DNA of 64,000 nt from Desulfobacca_B sp046538075 (GCA_046538075.1 JBKHJN010000005.1:43036-107035), one strand, 5' to 3'; positions 9,051-18,288 are shown, counted from the stretch's first letter. A program made the numbers and translations. The notes: generated by a model from the letters alone, not told the origin.

Positions 9051-9644
9051 TCAAAAACCTTCACCCATATTTCGGGCCACTTTTCGGACCTCATCGATAA
9101 TATTGACAATGGACTCCAATTGTTCGCTGATGGTCTGGAGCTTTTCATAGTGGCAGGATTCCCGTTCAAGTTCCAAGAGCAAAAGATCGATGGTGCCGGT
9201 AACCACCACCAGGGGTTGGGCCAGCGCATGCAGTCTCTGCCGGATATTTCTCCCGGTAGTGACCAGATCGACACCATCGGGCCGCTCAACTCTGGTGGCT
9301 GGGCCCCCATTGGCCGGCGTGGGACTTCGCTCCGAATTATAGGCCCTTTGGCGCAACTTCGATGTTTTCATGTTTGATTCCCCGTCGTGGTTAACCAATC
9401 TGGAAATCGAGTTCCAGATCTCATCGATAATTTGCAAAATTATCTTTAACTGTTTGCGGACCGCCTGTAAGGCCTCTTTAAAGTTGGTCTCTTGATTGAA
9501 CTCCATCAATAATAAGTCTACCGTCCCGGTGACCAAGGCTATTGGCTGAGGCAAGGAATTGAGCACCTGGCGGAGATTTTTGATGGCCGTCAAGGGATCA
9601 CCGGCTTCACCCTTATTACATTTGGAAGTCAACCGCTTTTCCAT
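9051..9644 (-). CDS. Tandem histidine-kinase-dimerisation-like repeat protein
   Basis: 197 residues made of two similar ~64-residue helical repeats (about 21-84 and 131-194). Both share an L-x-Q-P-[IL]-x-x-V-T-G-T-[VI]-D-L-L-L core and an I-I-D-E-[IV] tail. The core matches the H-x-x-x-Q-P-L helix of histidine kinase DHp domains: repeat 2 has HALAQPL (His139), repeat 1 has NSLPQPI (Asn29). There is no ATP-binding domain. A phosphotransfer, dimerisation or kinase-decoy role is inferred. The start is the ATG at 9644 with Shine-Dalgarno gggag 9 bases upstream; a TTG 30 bases earlier is less likely. It is in the same orientation as the methyltransferase but 316 bases away. Confidence 0.72.
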   Translation of the reverse strand: MEKRLTSKCNKGEAGDPLTAIKNLRQVLNSLPQPIALVTGTVDLLLMEFNQETNFKEALQAVRKQLKIILQIIDEIWNSISRLVNHDGESNMKTSKLRQRAYNSERSPTPANGGPATRVERPDGVDLVTTGRNIRQRLHALAQPLVVVTGTIDLLLLELERESCHYEKLQTISEQLESIVNIIDEVRKVARNMGEGF

Positions 9645-9996
9645 CAGCTCAGCTCCCAATGCCCCATTGACCAAAGCTTATCTTCCGGATAATTGGAATC
9701 CATACCAAAACTTTATTTCTGACAGAATTAGATTGCAAAATTTGAGCCAGCCACCTAACTTATTAATAATTGGACAGTTAAAATTGCCTGAATAAGCGCC
9801 CCAACAAAGCTTGGGTTGTTGGCCTTTAACCACCCCAAGTTCTAATTAAACAGACACAATCAACCTAATTAAAAGTCCATATCCAACAATTTATGCTTTA
9901 ACTGAAAGGGGTAGTTTGGTTTTACGTATATAGATAAGTCGTTCTACCTGCTATTTAACCAGGCTGTTTAGCTTTTACTTAAACATCGGAAGGTTC
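9645..9996. other. AT-rich intergenic region between divergent genes
   Basis: A 352-base gap holding the promoters of the divergent flanking genes; markedly AT-rich. A 6-bp hairpin CCAACA/TGTTGG spans 9801-9822. No ORF or RNA gene was recognised. Confidence 0.4.
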
Positions 9997-10539
9997 ATGG
10001 AAAAACTTGAAGTGGTAAATCGAAAAAATCTGGTCGTCGGGCAGGCGTCGCGGCGCCAAATCCACCGTCTGGGGCTGATGCATCGCTCCGTGCATATTTT
10101 TGTATTTGATGCCCGGGGCCGGCTTTACCTGCAGCGCCGCAGTGCCCAAAAAGATCAGTACCCGGGACATTGGGACTCTTCGGCCGCGGGACATGTGGAC
10201 CCGGGAGAGAGTTACGAGACCTGTGCCCGGCGGGAATTATGGGAAGAGTTACGGCTTCAGCCCCGGTTGTATTGGCTGGCCCGGATCCCGGCTTCCGCCC
10301 ACACCGGTTGGGAACATGTCGATTTCTATGCCTGCCGGGCTGAAACCGAACCCCGGCCTAACCCGGAAGAGATTGAGGCCGGGGATTTTTTCACGATCGC
10401 CGAAATTGAGCGTTGGTTGCATGATCCAAACGTAAAAATAGCCCCGGGATTCCGGGGCCTGTTTGCCCTATGGCAAAATCTGGCTTCCCAGGGCCAGGTT
10501 CCCGAGGCCGTGGTCTGGACCCCGGACTCGGAGCCTTAA
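9997..10539 (+). CDS. Nudix hydrolase
   Basis: 180 residues with a complete Nudix box, residues 65-87, starting GHVDPGESYETCARRELWEE (pattern GX5EX7REUXEEXGU with Leu for the final residues). N-terminal phrases such as LMHRSVHIFVFDARGRLYLQRRS and the short C-terminus resemble the IPP-isomerase-like YfcD/NudJ-type group, which hydrolyse nucleoside diphosphate derivatives; the substrate cannot be told. ATG at 9997 has Shine-Dalgarno ggaagg. The last four bases overlap the end of the convergent nadA gene. Confidence 0.9.
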   Translation: MEKLEVVNRKNLVVGQASRRQIHRLGLMHRSVHIFVFDARGRLYLQRRSAQKDQYPGHWDSSAAGHVDPGESYETCARRELWEELRLQPRLYWLARIPASAHTGWEHVDFYACRAETEPRPNPEEIEAGDFFTIAEIERWLHDPNVKIAPGFRGLFALWQNLASQGQVPEAVVWTPDSEP

Positions 10540-11450
10540 TCGCGGGGCACGGCCAGCATGCGGTTTACCGCGGTCAAAGCCTTCAGGCGGACCTCCTCAG
10601 GAATCTGAATGACGTGTTTTAGCTCTCGCAGGGCAGAAATGACGTCTTCCAGAGAAATCCGCTTCATATCCGGACAGAGCAGGCAGTTAGACGGACAATA
10701 GAAACGTTTTTGGGGATTTTCCTTCTGGAGGGTATGGATTAGGCCCATTTCAGTGCCGACGATAAATTCTGCCTGGGGCGCTTGGCGGGCATAAACCAAC
10801 ATCCCGGAGGTGCTGCGAATCACTTCGGCCAGCTCCAGCACCTCAGGGCGACATTCCGGATGGGCCATAAAGATGGCTCCGGGGTGGGCCGCCCGGCAGG
10901 CTTCCACCTCTTCTTTGGTAAAATTGTCATGGATATTACAGCATCCCTGCCAGTACAGCACTTCTTTACTGGTGTGGCGGGCCGTGTAGCGAGCCAGGTT
11001 GCGGTCGGGCACCATCAACACCCGTGGTTCTGGCAATGAGTTGACCACCCTGATGGCATTGGCCGAAGTGCAGCAGATGTCGCTCTCCGCCTTGACGTCG
11101 GCGTAGGAATTGACATAAGTCACCACCGGCACCCCGGGCAATTCGGCCTTGCGGGCCCGGAGGGCAGCAGCGGTTATGGTGTCAGCCATATAACAGCCGA
11201 CATCCAGGCGGGGCAGCAGTACCAGCTTGTCAGGGCAGAGAATGGCCGCGGTTTCGGCCATGAACCGGACTCCGCAGAACACGATCACTGCCGCCCTGGT
11301 TTGGGCCGCTTCAATGGACAGCCCCAGGGAATCGCCATTCAGATCAGCAATATCCTGGATTTCCCCGGGTTGATAGTTATGGGCCAGAAGGATGGCATGG
11401 CGCTTTTGCAGCCACTGACGCACCTCCTGCTGCGCCGAGGTTAAAGCCAT
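10536..11450 (-). CDS. nadA: Quinolinate synthase
   Basis: 304 residues. It condenses iminoaspartate with dihydroxyacetone phosphate to quinolinate, the second step of de novo NAD synthesis, using an oxygen-labile [4Fe-4S] cluster. The three expected cluster Cys are in VFCGVRFMAE, WQGCCNIHD and NCLLCPDMKRI. Triplicated-fold landmarks include LAHNYQPGEIQDIAD and the C-terminal IPEEVRLKALTAVNRML. nadB and nadC are not nearby. It follows lolA by 73 bases on the same strand. Confidence 0.96.
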   Translation of the reverse strand: MALTSAQQEVRQWLQKRHAILLAHNYQPGEIQDIADLNGDSLGLSIEAAQTRAAVIVFCGVRFMAETAAILCPDKLVLLPRLDVGCYMADTITAAALRARKAELPGVPVVTYVNSYADVKAESDICCTSANAIRVVNSLPEPRVLMVPDRNLARYTARHTSKEVLYWQGCCNIHDNFTKEEVEACRAAHPGAIFMAHPECRPEVLELAEVIRSTSGMLVYARQAPQAEFIVGTEMGLIHTLQKENPQKRFYCPSNCLLCPDMKRISLEDVISALRELKHVIQIPEEVRLKALTAVNRMLAVPRD

Positions 11451-11523
11451 GTCCGGCGATCTCTAAGTCTAGACTTTTTTATCATGTGCAACCCAAGTTT
11501 GGGGGTGAGGGGAAATCAGCTGG

Positions 11524-12201
11524 TTACATCAATTCTTTTACCACTTCTACATCAGGGGGAGGGGTGAAGCTAAAAAAATCCGCCGGCAGTTTTATATTGA
11601 GCTGGAGCTGACTAAAGTTTATATGGGTCAGATCACCATAGGTATTGGCAAATTCTATTTCCTGCACCTGATAGGATTGGGGATCTATGGTCAGCGCCAG
11701 CCATTTCAGCTCTGCCTGAGGGGTCACCGGCCGGAGGTCAATCTTCAGCGGCGAATCCTCTCGATAAGGACGCCGCCAGGAAATGGTGAAATCTTCCTGA
11801 AGATTACCCATGCCGGAAAAAAACCGCATCACCAGATCGGAACGCATAACCTGCTCCAGCGGGTAGACCATGGCCATGCGGTCCTGGGGAATATAAATCC
11901 AGACCTGTTGGCCGTCGGCAATTACCTCTTTACGCTGTCCCGGGGGATTGAGATATTCCCAGCGCATCTGACAGGGTTTGCGGAAATATACCCAACCTTC
12001 GGCGGTATCGATCGCCCCCGAGGCCCGCAGGCCGGATTGTTGCTGAAAATAGGCCTTAAAAGCTCCAGTGATATCATACTTTTGTTGCACCTGGGCAACT
12101 ACTTCTTGGGGGGTCAGGGCCGCGGCCGGTGCCGTCAGGGTGGCCATTAAAAGCATCAGCGCCAATATCAACCGCTTTAAGCTGCAAAGCTTTGTGGGCA
12201 T
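11524..12201 (-). CDS. lolA: Outer-membrane lipoprotein carrier protein LolA
   Basis: 225 residues starting at the ATG at 12201 (Shine-Dalgarno ggag 7 bases upstream); the open frame extends further but that part is not protein-like. A signal peptide (KRLILALMLLMATLTAPAAA) is cleaved before LTPQEV, giving a periplasmic protein. The mature part has the LolA pattern: VQQKYDITGAFKAYFQQ, a GWVYFRKPCQMRWEY strand and YIPQDRMAMVYPL. LolA escorts lipoproteins from the inner to the outer membrane, so this is a diderm cell. It lies between lipA and nadA in one orientation. Confidence 0.88.
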   Translation of the reverse strand: MPTKLCSLKRLILALMLLMATLTAPAAALTPQEVVAQVQQKYDITGAFKAYFQQQSGLRASGAIDTAEGWVYFRKPCQMRWEYLNPPGQRKEVIADGQQVWIYIPQDRMAMVYPLEQVMRSDLVMRFFSGMGNLQEDFTISWRRPYREDSPLKIDLRPVTPQAELKWLALTIDPQSYQVQEIEFANTYGDLTHINFSQLQLNIKLPADFFSFTPPPDVEVVKELM

Positions 12202-12269
12202 GGGTACACTCCATGAGTTATTATCACTGTAAATCCAATTTCCATTAAATATCAGAATCCCGAGATCTG

Positions 12270-13145
12270 TCAAGCCAAGCACGCCTGCCGATACAACTCT
12301 CCGGCATGAAAGGAGCTTCGCACCAGGGGTCCGGCGGCCACCGCCTGGAAGCCCATCCCCCTGGCAAGCCGGGCCCAATGGTCGAACTCATCGGGCGGCA
12401 CATACCGGGCTACCGGGGTATGAGACCCAGAAGGAGCCAGGTATTGGCCCAGCGTCACCAGTTGCACGCCTGCAGCTTGCAAATCATTTAAGACCTGATA
12501 AACCTCATCCGCGGTCTCCCCCAGACCCAGCATCAGCCCGGATTTGGCCATAACCTCGGGGGCCAGATATTTGATCTGGGCCAGAACCTTGAGCGAGCGC
12601 TGATAATCCGCCCCTTGGCGCACCCGGCGATAAAGCCGGGGCACGGTCTCGATGTTATGCCCCCAGACTTCCGGGCCGGAGGCTGCGACCAGCTCCAGGA
12701 ACTGTGTCCGTCCGGCAAAATCCGGAGTCAAGATTTCCAGGGTGACGCCCCGGGTCCCCAATCTCACAGTACGGACCACCTGAGCAAATTGACTGGCGCC
12801 ATGGTCGGCCAGATCATCCCGGGTCACGGAAGTGATGATGGCGTGGCTGAGGCCCAATTCCCGAACCGCCTGCAGCAGGCGAAAGGGTTCGTCTTCAGCC
12901 ACCATAGTCGGCTTCCCCCGGGGAACGGCGCAGAACCGGCAGCCCCGGGTACAGATGTCACCCAATATCAAAAAGGTTGCCACTCCCTGGGAAAAACAAC
13001 TGCTCAGATTGGGACAACGGGCGCGCTGACAGATAGTTTTCAGTTGCAAGCCGCGTAAAATCCGGTTAGTTTGGCGATAGCCCAGAGGCGGCGAGAGGCG
13101 TTGGACTGCGGCTAATTGGTCTGCCAGCCATTCCGGCAATTTCAT
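12270..13145 (-). CDS. lipA: Lipoyl synthase (radical SAM)
   Basis: 291 residues from the ATG at 13145 (MKLPEWLADQL); the open frame starts 63 bases earlier but that segment is not conserved. It inserts two sulfurs into octanoyl groups on lipoyl proteins. The auxiliary cluster motif is CQRARCPNLSSC and the radical SAM motif is CTRGCRFC. Downstream are the expected ITSVTRDDLADHGASQ and GLMLGLGETADEV. No lipB is beside it. The protein is normal length for LipA. Confidence 0.96.
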   Translation of the reverse strand: MKLPEWLADQLAAVQRLSPPLGYRQTNRILRGLQLKTICQRARCPNLSSCFSQGVATFLILGDICTRGCRFCAVPRGKPTMVAEDEPFRLLQAVRELGLSHAIITSVTRDDLADHGASQFAQVVRTVRLGTRGVTLEILTPDFAGRTQFLELVAASGPEVWGHNIETVPRLYRRVRQGADYQRSLKVLAQIKYLAPEVMAKSGLMLGLGETADEVYQVLNDLQAAGVQLVTLGQYLAPSGSHTPVARYVPPDEFDHWARLARGMGFQAVAAGPLVRSSFHAGELYRQACLA

Positions 13146-13195
13146 TAAGGTTCCCGGTCGACTAACTCTGATAAATACTGGACCGACGAATCCAG

Positions 13196-13224
13196 TTGTA
13201 AATTTCATAAAATCTAAATATATT
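13196..13224 (+). promoter_or_regulatory. Possible sigma-70 promoter of ppdK
   Basis: TTGTAA at 13196-13201, 17-base spacer, TATATT at 13219-13224, in an AT-rich stretch about 85 bases before the ppdK start. The match is moderate and made by eye. Confidence 0.4.
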
Positions 13225-13307
13225 ATAAACTAAATGTTATGGTTCTATGGTATCCTCTAACCAGCCGACTCGCAACTCCGGAACCATAATTTAAGGAGGA
13301 AAAGTTG

Positions 13308-16100
13308 ATGGCACCTGGGCGCTATTGTTTCTCTTTTGAAGAGGGAGACGGCAAAAACAAACACCTTTTAGGCGGTAAGGGAGCTAATCTGTGTGAGATG
13401 ACCCAGATCGGGCTGCCGGTGCCCCCTGGATTTGTGATTTCTACTGAAGCCTGCCTCAAGTATTTAGAACAAGGGGAGAAACTGCCGGAAGGGTTAATGG
13501 ACGAGGTCCGGCAATACGTATCGGACTTGGAGGAAAAAACCGGCAAAGGCTTGGGAAATCCGGAAAACCCTTTGTTGGTTTCGGTGCGGTCGGGGTCTGC
13601 CCTGTCGATGCCCGGGATGATGGATACTATTCTCAATCTGGGGCTCAACGACGACACCGTCCTGGGCATGATTCAGCTTACCAACAACGAGCGTTTTGTC
13701 TACGATTCTTACCGGCGTCTGATGCAGTTGTTCGGCAAGATTTGCCTGGGAGTGGCGGACGAGCATTTCGACAAGGTCTTTGAAAAGGTCAAAGAAGAAC
13801 AGCATGCCGCCTTCGATACCGAGTTGACCGCGCCGGCCCTGCGCGACGTCTGTGAGCGGTTCAAAGAGGTTATCCAAAACCGCACCGGCAGACCCTTTCC
13901 ACAGGACCCCTGGGAGCAGCTGGAAACCTCTATCGAAGCGGTCTTTAAATCCTGGATGGGTAAGCGGGCAGTCGATTATCGCCGCCAATTCAAAATAACC
14001 CCGGAGATGGCCAACGGCACCGCGGTAAATATCGTCACCATGGTCTTTGGCAATCTGGGCAATGATTCCGCTACCGGGGTGGGGTTCACCCGTGATCCGG
14101 GGACCGGGGAAAACCGGCTCTATGGCGACTATCTGATCAATGCCCAGGGAGAAGACGTGGTAGCCGGAATCAGGACCCCCCGCCCCTTGCGAGACTTGCG
14201 TCAGGATATGCCGGATGTCTATCGGGAGCTGGAGAAGCTGCGTCATACCCTGGAAAAGCATTATCGGGAGGTACAGGACTTTGAGTTCACCATCGAACGG
14301 GGCAAACTCTATGCCCTCCAAACCCGCAACGGCAAGATGAATGCCTGGGCCTCGATCAAGACCTCAGTGGACATGGTTAATGAGGGGCTGTTCAACGAGG
14401 AGGTGGCCATTTCCCGGGTCCAACCCGACATGTTGGAACAACTGCTCCATCGCCGCATTGATCCCGATGCCAAAGTGGAGCCGATCCTAACCGGCATTGC
14501 CGCGTCGCCGGGCGCGGCCTTAGGCAAAGTCGTCTTTGATGCCGATCGGGCCGAACAGTTAGGGCGACTGGCCGAACCGATAATCCTGGTGCGCATCGAG
14601 ACCAAGCCGGAAGACATCCATGGATTCTTCGCCTCTCAAGGCATCCTGACCAGCCGGGGCGGCAAAACTTCCCATGCCGCAGTGGTTGCCCGGGGCATGG
14701 GTAAACCATGCGTGGCCGGCGCCGAGGGCCTGGAAATCCAGTACGACCTCAAGGAGGCCCGGGTCGGGGACCATATTATCCGGGAAGGAGATCTGATCAC
14801 CCTCGACGGCAGCAATGGCAACGTTTATCTGGGCGCCGTCCCCATGCTGGAGCCGGAATTCTCCGAGGATGTCTTCACTCTATTGGACTGGGCCGACGAA
14901 CATGCTGATCTGGAAGTCTGGGCCAATGCTGATACCCCGGAAGGGGCGGGGTTGGCCCGAAAATATGGCGCCAAAGGCATCGGCCTGTGTCGCACCGAGC
15001 GCATGTTCAACGATCCGGAGCGCTTGCCGGTGGTCCGGGAGCTAATCCTGGCCGATACCCCGGAAGCTCGAAAAATGGCGATTGATCGCCTGATGCCCAT
15101 GCAACGGTCTGACTTCCTAGAGATTTTCCGCAGCATGAGCGGCTTTCCGGTTACCATTCGCCTGCTAGATCCACCCCTGCATGAATTTTTGCCCACTGCC
15201 GAAGATCTGCAGAGCGAAATCAGCAATCTGAAGGAATTTAACCAGATCATGCGGTCCTTGGAGCAGCTCCCGGAGACCCTCATGGTCCTGGACCCTGAAC
15301 TCCGCAAATATATTCCGGGTATTGAGGCTGTAAGCCGGGAGTTTAGCGATTACAAGCTGCGCGGCCTGGATGAAAAGCTGCTCAAACAGAAAGAAACCAC
15401 TCTGCGCAAGGTCCGGGCTTTGGCAGAAGTCAACCCCATGCTGGGGCATCGCGGAGTGCGGGTCGCCATCTCCTATCCGGAAATCTATGAAATGCAAATC
15501 CGGGCCACCTTCGAAGCCGCTGCCCAAGGATTGCGGGAAGGACTGGATGTCAAGCCGGAGATTATGGTGCCTCAGGTCTGCACCCTGCAAGAATTGCTCT
15601 GGGTGCATCGCCGGGTAGTGGACATTCATGAACAGATCGAAAAACGCTATAATGTCAAAATTAACTACAAGTTCGGGACCATGATCGAAGTGGTCCGGGC
15701 CTGTATGCGAGCCGGCAAACTGGCCGAGGTGGCGGAATTCTTCTCCTTCGGCACCAATGACCTGACCCAGGCTACTTTCTCATTCTCCCGGGAGGATGCC
15801 GAAAACAAGTTCTTACCGCTGTATACCGAACATCAGATCTTGCAGGACAACCCCTTTGAAATCCTGGACATCAAAGGGGTCGGACGGCTGATGCAGGTAG
15901 CCATCGAATGGGGCCGCAGAACCCGCCCTGACCTTAAGGTGGGGATCTGCGGCGAACACGGCGGGGAACCGCGCTCCATCGCCATGTGCCGTGAATTGGG
16001 GCTCAACTATGTCTCTTGTTCGCCCTTGCGGGTCCCGGTGGCACGGCTGGCCTCGGCCCATGCCAAATTAGAGGCCCACGAAAGGCCAACCTCTTTGTAG
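13308..16100 (+). CDS. ppdK: Pyruvate, phosphate dikinase
   Basis: 930 residues, interconverting pyruvate + ATP + Pi and PEP + AMP + PPi; it can serve gluconeogenesis or glycolysis in anaerobes. Domains in order: nucleotide-binding (FSFEEGDGKNKHLLGGKGANL, then VSVRSGSALSMPGM), swivelling phospho-His domain (LTSRGGKTSHAAVVARGMGK with the catalytic His), and the TIM-barrel PEP/pyruvate domain (GLCRTERMF, GTNDLTQATF, and catalytic Cys in GICGEHGGEP). The start is ATG at 13308 behind aaggagga; the TTG three bases earlier is less likely. Separate transcription unit. Confidence 0.98.
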   Translation: MAPGRYCFSFEEGDGKNKHLLGGKGANLCEMTQIGLPVPPGFVISTEACLKYLEQGEKLPEGLMDEVRQYVSDLEEKTGKGLGNPENPLLVSVRSGSALSMPGMMDTILNLGLNDDTVLGMIQLTNNERFVYDSYRRLMQLFGKICLGVADEHFDKVFEKVKEEQHAAFDTELTAPALRDVCERFKEVIQNRTGRPFPQDPWEQLETSIEAVFKSWMGKRAVDYRRQFKITPEMANGTAVNIVTMVFGNLGNDSATGVGFTRDPGTGENRLYGDYLINAQGEDVVAGIRTPRPLRDLRQDMPDVYRELEKLRHTLEKHYREVQDFEFTIERGKLYALQTRNGKMNAWASIKTSVDMVNEGLFNEEVAISRVQPDMLEQLLHRRIDPDAKVEPILTGIAASPGAALGKVVFDADRAEQLGRLAEPIILVRIETKPEDIHGFFASQGILTSRGGKTSHAAVVARGMGKPCVAGAEGLEIQYDLKEARVGDHIIREGDLITLDGSNGNVYLGAVPMLEPEFSEDVFTLLDWADEHADLEVWANADTPEGAGLARKYGAKGIGLCRTERMFNDPERLPVVRELILADTPEARKMAIDRLMPMQRSDFLEIFRSMSGFPVTIRLLDPPLHEFLPTAEDLQSEISNLKEFNQIMRSLEQLPETLMVLDPELRKYIPGIEAVSREFSDYKLRGLDEKLLKQKETTLRKVRALAEVNPMLGHRGVRVAISYPEIYEMQIRATFEAAAQGLREGLDVKPEIMVPQVCTLQELLWVHRRVVDIHEQIEKRYNVKINYKFGTMIEVVRACMRAGKLAEVAEFFSFGTNDLTQATFSFSREDAENKFLPLYTEHQILQDNPFEILDIKGVGRLMQVAIEWGRRTRPDLKVGICGEHGGEPRSIAMCRELGLNYVSCSPLRVPVARLASAHAKLEAHERPTSL

Positions 16101-16200
16101 TATATCCTTCGGTCCATGCAGTCCCCCAGGAGGGCCTGGTCTCCGGTTCGCCTGGAATATAAATAAAAGCGAATATTTAATCCAGAAAAGGAGGACAACA

Positions 16201-16662
16201 ATGAAACAATGGAAGATGCTGGCTGTATTAGGTACGCTGTTAACATTTGTTATCTGTCTGTCGCTGGGCTGCGCCGAAAAAAAAGAGGAACCGGCCAAAA
16301 CTGAGCCCCCGGTAACCGAAGAGAAGGTTAAAGAGGAAACCAAAGAGGCCCTCGAGACCACCGCTGCCTATCTCGAGCAGCAAAAAGCCGAGTACCAGGG
16401 AAAGGTTGAAACCCAGCTTCAAGAACTTGACGAAAAGGTCGCGGAACTGAAATCCAAGGCGGAGACCATGACCGGAGAGGCCAAGGCTGAAATTGACAAA
16501 CAAATCGAGGCCTTGCAGGAGCAGCAACAGGCAGCCCAGGAGAAGCTCAAAGACATGCAAGACAAAACCGGCGAAGCCTGGGAAGCCAGCAAATCCGAAT
16601 TGAACGCGGCCATGCAACACCTTCAGGAAGCTTATGACAAAGCCGCTTCGCAAATGGAATAA
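16201..16662 (+). CDS. Coiled-coil lipoprotein
   Basis: 153 residues. A signal peptide ends in the lipobox LSLGC (Cys at about 24), so the mature protein is lipid-anchored; no Asp at +2, consistent with outer-membrane sorting. The rest is highly charged, rich in Glu, Lys, Ala and Gln, with heptad spacing (residues about 55-150), predicting a long alpha-helical coiled coil. Strong Shine-Dalgarno (aggagg). It stands alone between ppdK and a phosphatase gene, followed by a strong terminator. Function unknown; a structural envelope role like Lpp is only a guess. Confidence 0.8.
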   Translation: MKQWKMLAVLGTLLTFVICLSLGCAEKKEEPAKTEPPVTEEKVKEETKEALETTAAYLEQQKAEYQGKVETQLQELDEKVAELKSKAETMTGEAKAEIDKQIEALQEQQQAAQEKLKDMQDKTGEAWEASKSELNAAMQHLQEAYDKAASQME

Positions 16663-16685
16663 TTTCGGCCCATGAATGTTAACCG

Positions 16686-16729
16686 GTCCCATCCCGGCTT
16701 AGCTGTAAGGCCGGGGTGGGACAGTTTTT
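16686..16729 (+). terminator. Rho-independent terminator of the lipoprotein gene
   Basis: A 13-bp stem with one G-T wobble (GTCCCATCCCGGC at 16686-16698 with GCCGGGGTGGGAC at 16710-16722), an 11-base loop and TTTTT at 16725-16729. It lies 23 bases after the lipoprotein stop codon. Confidence 0.85.
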
Positions 16730-16750
16730 AAGGCCTGGAAGGAGACCCTC

Positions 16751-17386
16751 ATGTCCCGCATTATTCTGGTCCGACACGGCGAAACCCCCTGGAATAAGGA
16801 CAAAATTTTCCGCGGCAGCGTCGATATCCCCTTGAATGACACCGGCCGGGAAGAAGCCCGCTTGGCCGGAGAATGGCTCAAAGCTGAAAAAATCGACGCG
16901 GCCTACAGTTCCCCTCTTTCCCGGGCCGTAGAGACGGCCGAAAACATTGCCCGCCATCACGCCCTGAAGGTGCAGCGACTGGAAGGTCTGACGGATCTTA
17001 ATTACGGTGATTGGCAGGGTATGCCCCTGGCGGAGGTTAAAGAAAAATTTTCTGATCTCTACCGGCGCTGGGAAACCATGCCCCATACCGTGCGTTTTCC
17101 CCATGGCGAGAGCCTAGAGGAAGTCAGAGTCCGGGCCCTGGCCGCGGTCGATGAAGTAATCAAGCGCCATCCCGACCAGACCATCCTGCTGGCCGCCCAC
17201 CGGGTGGTCAACAAGGTGCTGATCGCCGCTTTTATCGGACTGGACAACTCCCATTTCTGGCGCATCGGCCAGGATACCACTGCCATTAATCGCTTTGACA
17301 AGGTCGGCCCTATCTGGAATATCGTCACCATCAACGACAACTGCCACCTGCGCACCATGGCCCGCGGGGAATATGTCGACTTTTAA
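16751..17386 (+). CDS. Histidine phosphatase family protein (phosphoglycerate mutase-like)
   Basis: 211 residues with the branch-1 histidine phosphatase signature LVRHGETPWN (R8, H9 nucleophile), a second Arg in YSSPLSRAVETAE, the acid in FPHGESLEEV, and the second His in LLAAHRVVNKVL. The family includes phosphoglycerate mutase, alpha-ribazole phosphatase and broad phosphatases. The variant AAHRVVNKVL, where HGGVIR is usual, suggests a general phosphatase rather than GpmA. ATG behind aaggaga. Substrate not determinable. Confidence 0.88.
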   Translation: MSRIILVRHGETPWNKDKIFRGSVDIPLNDTGREEARLAGEWLKAEKIDAAYSSPLSRAVETAENIARHHALKVQRLEGLTDLNYGDWQGMPLAEVKEKFSDLYRRWETMPHTVRFPHGESLEEVRVRALAAVDEVIKRHPDQTILLAAHRVVNKVLIAAFIGLDNSHFWRIGQDTTAINRFDKVGPIWNIVTINDNCHLRTMARGEYVDF

Positions 17387-17430
17387 TTAGAATCCTATTC
17401 CCGTATTCAAAAAATCCATTTGGCGCTCCT

Positions 17431-17450
17431 AAGTACAACTGGGGAACGAG
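17431..17450 (+). repeat. Degenerate copy of a palindrome-type repeat
   Basis: AAGTACAACTGGGGAACGAG closely matches the right half of the palindrome at 18339-18363, in the same orientation; its left half is eroded. The two copies flank the frameshifted acetyltransferase gene. Confidence 0.5.
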
Positions 17451-17477
17451 TGAACGAGCATTTAATGAATCTAGATT

Positions 17478-18168
17478 ATGGCAATCAAGCTGATTCGCCC
17501 TCAGAAAGTTTATTACTTCCCAGTCTCCGGGGTCTGTTTGAAGATCCTAAAAGATGTCCGCCGTCATCTTCCAGAAATCAAATTCCATAATTCAATTTTT
17601 GTGGCGAAGGTTAATGATATAAGAATACAAATCCGCACCGCCCTTGACACCGAAACGCCGGCCATTGTGGATGTTGTCTTGTCTGCTTTTGGCCGCGAGC
17701 AAGGGCAGGAGATCGCAGATCTTATCATCGGCTTATTGCAGGATCACAGTGGGCAGCCAGCGATATCGCTTGTTGCCACTATCAATGATCGTGTTGTTGG
17801 CCATGTCCTGTTTACGAGCACGCGGCTCAAGCAATCTCGACACATTTTTCCGTCGGCCATTCTGGCCCCGTTATCGGTGCATTCAAATTACCAAAATCAA
17901 GGAATTGGGGGACAACTAATCCAGGGGGCTCAACCAGTTGAAGGCAATGGGCTTTGGCTTGGTTTTTGTCCTCGGCCATCCGGGCTATTACCCCAAGTAT
18001 GGCTTTGTCCCGGCCGGAACACGCGGGTTCGAGGCCCCCTATCTGATTCCGCCGGAGCATGCTGACGCCTGGATGGTTCAGGAACTGCAGCCGGGGTTGA
18101 TTGGGAGGGTTAGGGGGCACCTAGAATGCGCTGACACGCTCAATGATCCCAAACATTGGCGAGAATGA
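17478..18168 (+). pseudogene. GNAT N-acetyltransferase with +1 frameshift
   Basis: Two overlapping frames together spell one GNAT-family acetyltransferase. The 5' frame gives IRIQIRTALDTETPAIVDVV, the central GHVLFT strand and the acetyl-CoA loop NYQNQGIGGQLIQ. It then loses homology at a run of five G (17924-17928). The other frame resumes at once with GLNQLKAMGFGLVFVLGHPG and YYPKYGFVPAG, the standard continuation, to a stop at 18168. One G fewer restores a single frame. Either a true pseudogene or a sequencing error. The first 40 residues of the open frame do not look like GNAT; a GTG at 17601 is an alternative start. Flanked by palindromic repeats. Confidence 0.75.
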
Positions 18169-18265
18169 CCTGGAAGGCGTTAATCTGTGGAACATCCTCA
18201 GACCCCCACAAAGGTCTCATCCTCCGTTAACCCTATTCAATCTTAATAGCGGTTAACAATCGATA

Positions 18266-18288
18266 GTCATGCAAGGAACTTGCATGAC
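18266..18288 (+). repeat. Perfect inverted repeat (possible terminator or dispersed repeat)
   Basis: GTCATGCAAG-gaa-CTTGCATGAC: ten perfect base pairs around a 3-base loop. A T-rich stretch begins about 9 bases further on, rather late for a classical terminator. Such a compact perfect palindrome may belong to a dispersed repeat family. Confidence 0.6.

Noticed and set aside
16240..16692. A 150-codon antisense ORF over the coiled-coil lipoprotein gene
   Set aside because: Phe/Leu/Gly-rich mirror of an Glu/Lys/Ala-rich gene; a composition artefact.
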